The notes beneath the pieces are model-generated. The model saw only the letters and a list, made by a program, of their open reading frames with translations, was not told where the DNA came from and made no database searches. From JBBCJM01 sp037190175 (GTDB taxonomy: Bacteria; Pseudomonadota; Alphaproteobacteria; Rhodobacterales; Rhodobacteraceae), in NCBI GenBank assembly GCA_037190175.1, contig JBBCJM010000105.1, positions 1 to 23,200 of the forward strand: a stretch of 23,200 bases of DNA. The letters run 5' to 3'. A program made the position numbers and the translations under genes. Of the stretch, positions 21,593-23,200 are shown piece after piece (the first letter of the stretch is position 1; each line of letters starts with the position of its first letter).

Positions 21593-23200
21593 GGGTCGCA
21601 CCCCGCGGCCAGCGCCCGCCAGCGCGGAGTGTCGTCGCCCAGGTGCCGCAGCGCGCCCCAGCTGCCCCATTTCGTGGCCCGCTCCACATCGGTGAAGGCC
21701 ATGAAGGGCGCGTCGGCCAGCTCCCCCCAGCCGGCCAGCAGCCGGCCGTAGAGCCGGCCCATGCCGGGCGAATAGTTCAGCGCGTGGAAGAAGGCGGTCA
21801 GGCCGTCGTCCTCCAGCCCCTCGCCCAGCGCCACCACATGGGTGCCGCCCTCGTACATCATCAGCCGCAGCCCGGCGGCGCGGGCCACCCGCGCGTGATA
21901 GGGCAGCACCTCGGTCAGGTTGTGCTCCAGCGTGTCCTCCCGCCAGCCGGTCACCCGGCCGTCCTCCAGCTCGGCCAGCGCACGGTCCGGCCCGCCCTCC
22001 GCCATCCAGCCGCGCAGCAGCGGCAGGCGGTCGGGGATGCCCAGCCCGGCGGCGAAGTATCCCGTGACCGCATAGGCGTCGAACGAGAGGCGCGGGGCGG
22101 GGCGGCCCTCGGCGATCACCAAAGGCGCGTTCAGGATCTGCTCCTCCAGCCCGGTCCAGCCGGTCTGGGTGGCGATCACCCGCACCAGCCTGTCGGGATC
22201 CCCGAACACCTCGGCCCAGATCCCCGCCGCCTCGGCCGCGCGCAGGGCGTAGAACTGCACCCAGGCGTCGGGCTGCCCCCAGCGGGCGCGGGCCTCGGCA
22301 TCCGCCCAGCGGGCCTGCGCGAACTGCCAGTTCCAGACCTCGTTCGACAGCTCCACATGCGCGACCAGCCCCGGCGCCAGCCCGTCCCGCACGACAAGGG
22401 CAAGGTCGCGGATCAGCGCATCCTCGGCCATGTGCGGCAGGTTGAACCAGGGATCCGCGCCCAGCACATTGGCCAGCGCCACCTGCACCTCCATCGGCAC
22501 GCCCGCGCGGGCCCAGGTGAAATCGCCCGGCAGCGGCCGGTCCGCGGCCCGCGACAGGGTGCTGTCGTTGGTGGCCGACCAGTCCATGACGCGGACCAGC
22601 CGCGCGCCCCGCAGCCGGGCGATCCAGTCGGGGTTGAACTGCGCGCCGGCGGCCAGCGCCTCCGCCCGGTCGGCCCGCACCAGCACCATGTCGCGGATCG
22701 GATCGGCGGGGGCGAGGCCGGTCAGGCTGATCTCCACCGCTCCCGGCCCGGGCGTATAGTCGAAGACGATCCGCCCCGGCGCCTGCTCCACCGCCTCCAC
22801 CCGCCCCGCCAGCCGGACCTGGCCCGCGCCGGCCCAGGTGAGGACATAGCGCCCGGCGGCGTGGCGGGCCTCTTCCGGCAGGTCGGTCAGCACCAGCGTG
22901 CCCAGCGCCGCCGCGCCCTCGGGCAGCGAGCGGGGCCAGCCCGCGGGGGTGACATGGCCGCCGGCGACCAGATCGGCGAATTCCCAGCCGCCCCACTGGC
23001 CGGGGCGATGGGCGATCCAGGGGCGGGCGGTCTTCATCACGTTCAGGAAGGGCTGCTGCACCGCCCAGTCGTTCACCCCGGCCAGGCCGAAGCCCAGCGC
23101 GGGATTGGTGATCGCAGGCAGGGCGGCGAGGTCGGGGGCGGGTCGTGCCTGCCCCTGCGCCGCGACCGCGGCGGCGATCCAGCCGCCGGCGGGGGCGGGC
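21586..23200 (-). CDS. Exported glycoside-hydrolase-like protein, N-terminus outside the window
   Basis: The frame is open to the right edge and gives at least 537 residues. The first visible residues (IAAAVAAQGQARPAP) look like the end of a signal peptide. Counting from the in-frame GTG at 23076, residues 60-120 look beta-rich, like a carbohydrate-binding module, and the following part resembles a clan GH-A TIM barrel: E246 in HVELSNEVWNW would be the acid/base of the usual NE motif, and E409 in LRLMMYEGGTHVV the nucleophile at the end of a later strand. I do not recognise a named GH family, so hydrolase activity is inferred. The gene overlaps the glycosyltransferase gene downstream by seven bases, which suggests a joint role in making or trimming an exopolysaccharide. 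The GTG at 23076 is not the real start, since the coding pattern continues upstream. Confidence 0.65.
   Translation of the reverse strand, partial: PAPAGGWIAAAVAAQGQARPAPDLAALPAITNPALGFGLAGVNDWAVQQPFLNVMKTARPWIAHRPGQWGGWEFADLVAGGHVTPAGWPRSLPEGAAALGTLVLTDLPEEARHAAGRYVLTWAGAGQVRLAGRVEAVEQAPGRIVFDYTPGPGAVEISLTGLAPADPIRDMVLVRADRAEALAAGAQFNPDWIARLRGARLVRVMDWSATNDSTLSRAADRPLPGDFTWARAGVPMEVQVALANVLGADPWFNLPHMAEDALIRDLALVVRDGLAPGLVAHVELSNEVWNWQFAQARWADAEARARWGQPDAWVQFYALRAAEAAGIWAEVFGDPDRLVRVIATQTGWTGLEEQILNAPLVIAEGRPAPRLSFDAYAVTGYFAAGLGIPDRLPLLRGWMAEGGPDRALAELEDGRVTGWREDTLEHNLTEVLPYHARVARAAGLRLMMYEGGTHVVALGEGLEDDGLTAFFHALNYSPGMGRLYGRLLAGWGELADAPFMAFTDVERATKWGSWGALRHLGDDTPRWRALAAGCDPC

Noticed and set aside
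1..23200. CRISPR array, tRNA/rRNA genes, insertion sequences or prophage
   Set aside because: No regularly spaced repeats, tRNA-like folds, rRNA motifs, transposase or phage structural motifs were seen by reading; a covariance-model search was not possible.

Overview
The window looks like a chromosomal accessory region of a high-GC alphaproteobacterium, probably a Rhodobacterales (Paracoccus/Rhodobacter-like) species. This rests on the very high GC content by eye, GC-rich third codon positions, dense GTGA/ATGA-coupled operons and the gene families present; it is an inference, because no rRNA or other phylogenetic marker lies in the window. I see no tRNA, rRNA, CRISPR array, insertion sequence or phage gene.

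Left edge (1-2929): the N-terminal part of an acetolactate-synthase-like ThDP enzyme and a class V (cysteine-desulfurase-like) PLP enzyme on the minus strand, with a divergent Lrp/AsnC regulator. The ThDP enzyme and the regulator both appear to be read from leaderless transcripts (TATGAT, six bases, then ATG).

Centre (2930-20733): a catabolic island. On the plus strand are a mandelate-racemase-type enolase-superfamily enzyme, a family 5 (peptide/opine/oligosaccharide type) ABC solute-binding protein and an MFS transporter. On the minus strand are two operons: FAH-family hydrolase, L-2-hydroxyglutarate oxidase, aldehyde dehydrogenase, ThDP enzyme (19531 to 14295); and amidohydrolase, DppB, DppC, fused DppD-DppF ATPase, carboxymuconolactone-decarboxylase-like protein, GMC oxidoreductase (14141 to 7347). 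A GcvA-like LysR regulator (19810-20733) is divergent from the first operon.

The main discovery is that these four transcription units share one promoter architecture: a 15-bp LysR-type box (consensus ATGAG-TTTTC-GTCAT), exactly 17 bp, then TCGGTTG, whose TTG serves as the -35 element. This places the box near -64, the usual recognition position of LysR activators. Further boxes lie over the predicted start of lysR transcription and on the start codon of the binding-protein gene. The units therefore look like one inducible regulon for uptake and breakdown of an unidentified substrate, most plausibly a sugar-acid or lactone-type compound feeding 2-oxoglutarate. The dppC permease gene is broken into three overlapping frames at two junctions with nearly the same sequence.

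Right edge (20768-23200): a separate minus-strand pair, an exported protein with glycoside-hydrolase-like features (N-terminus outside the window) and a family 2 glycosyltransferase, suggesting surface polysaccharide work.
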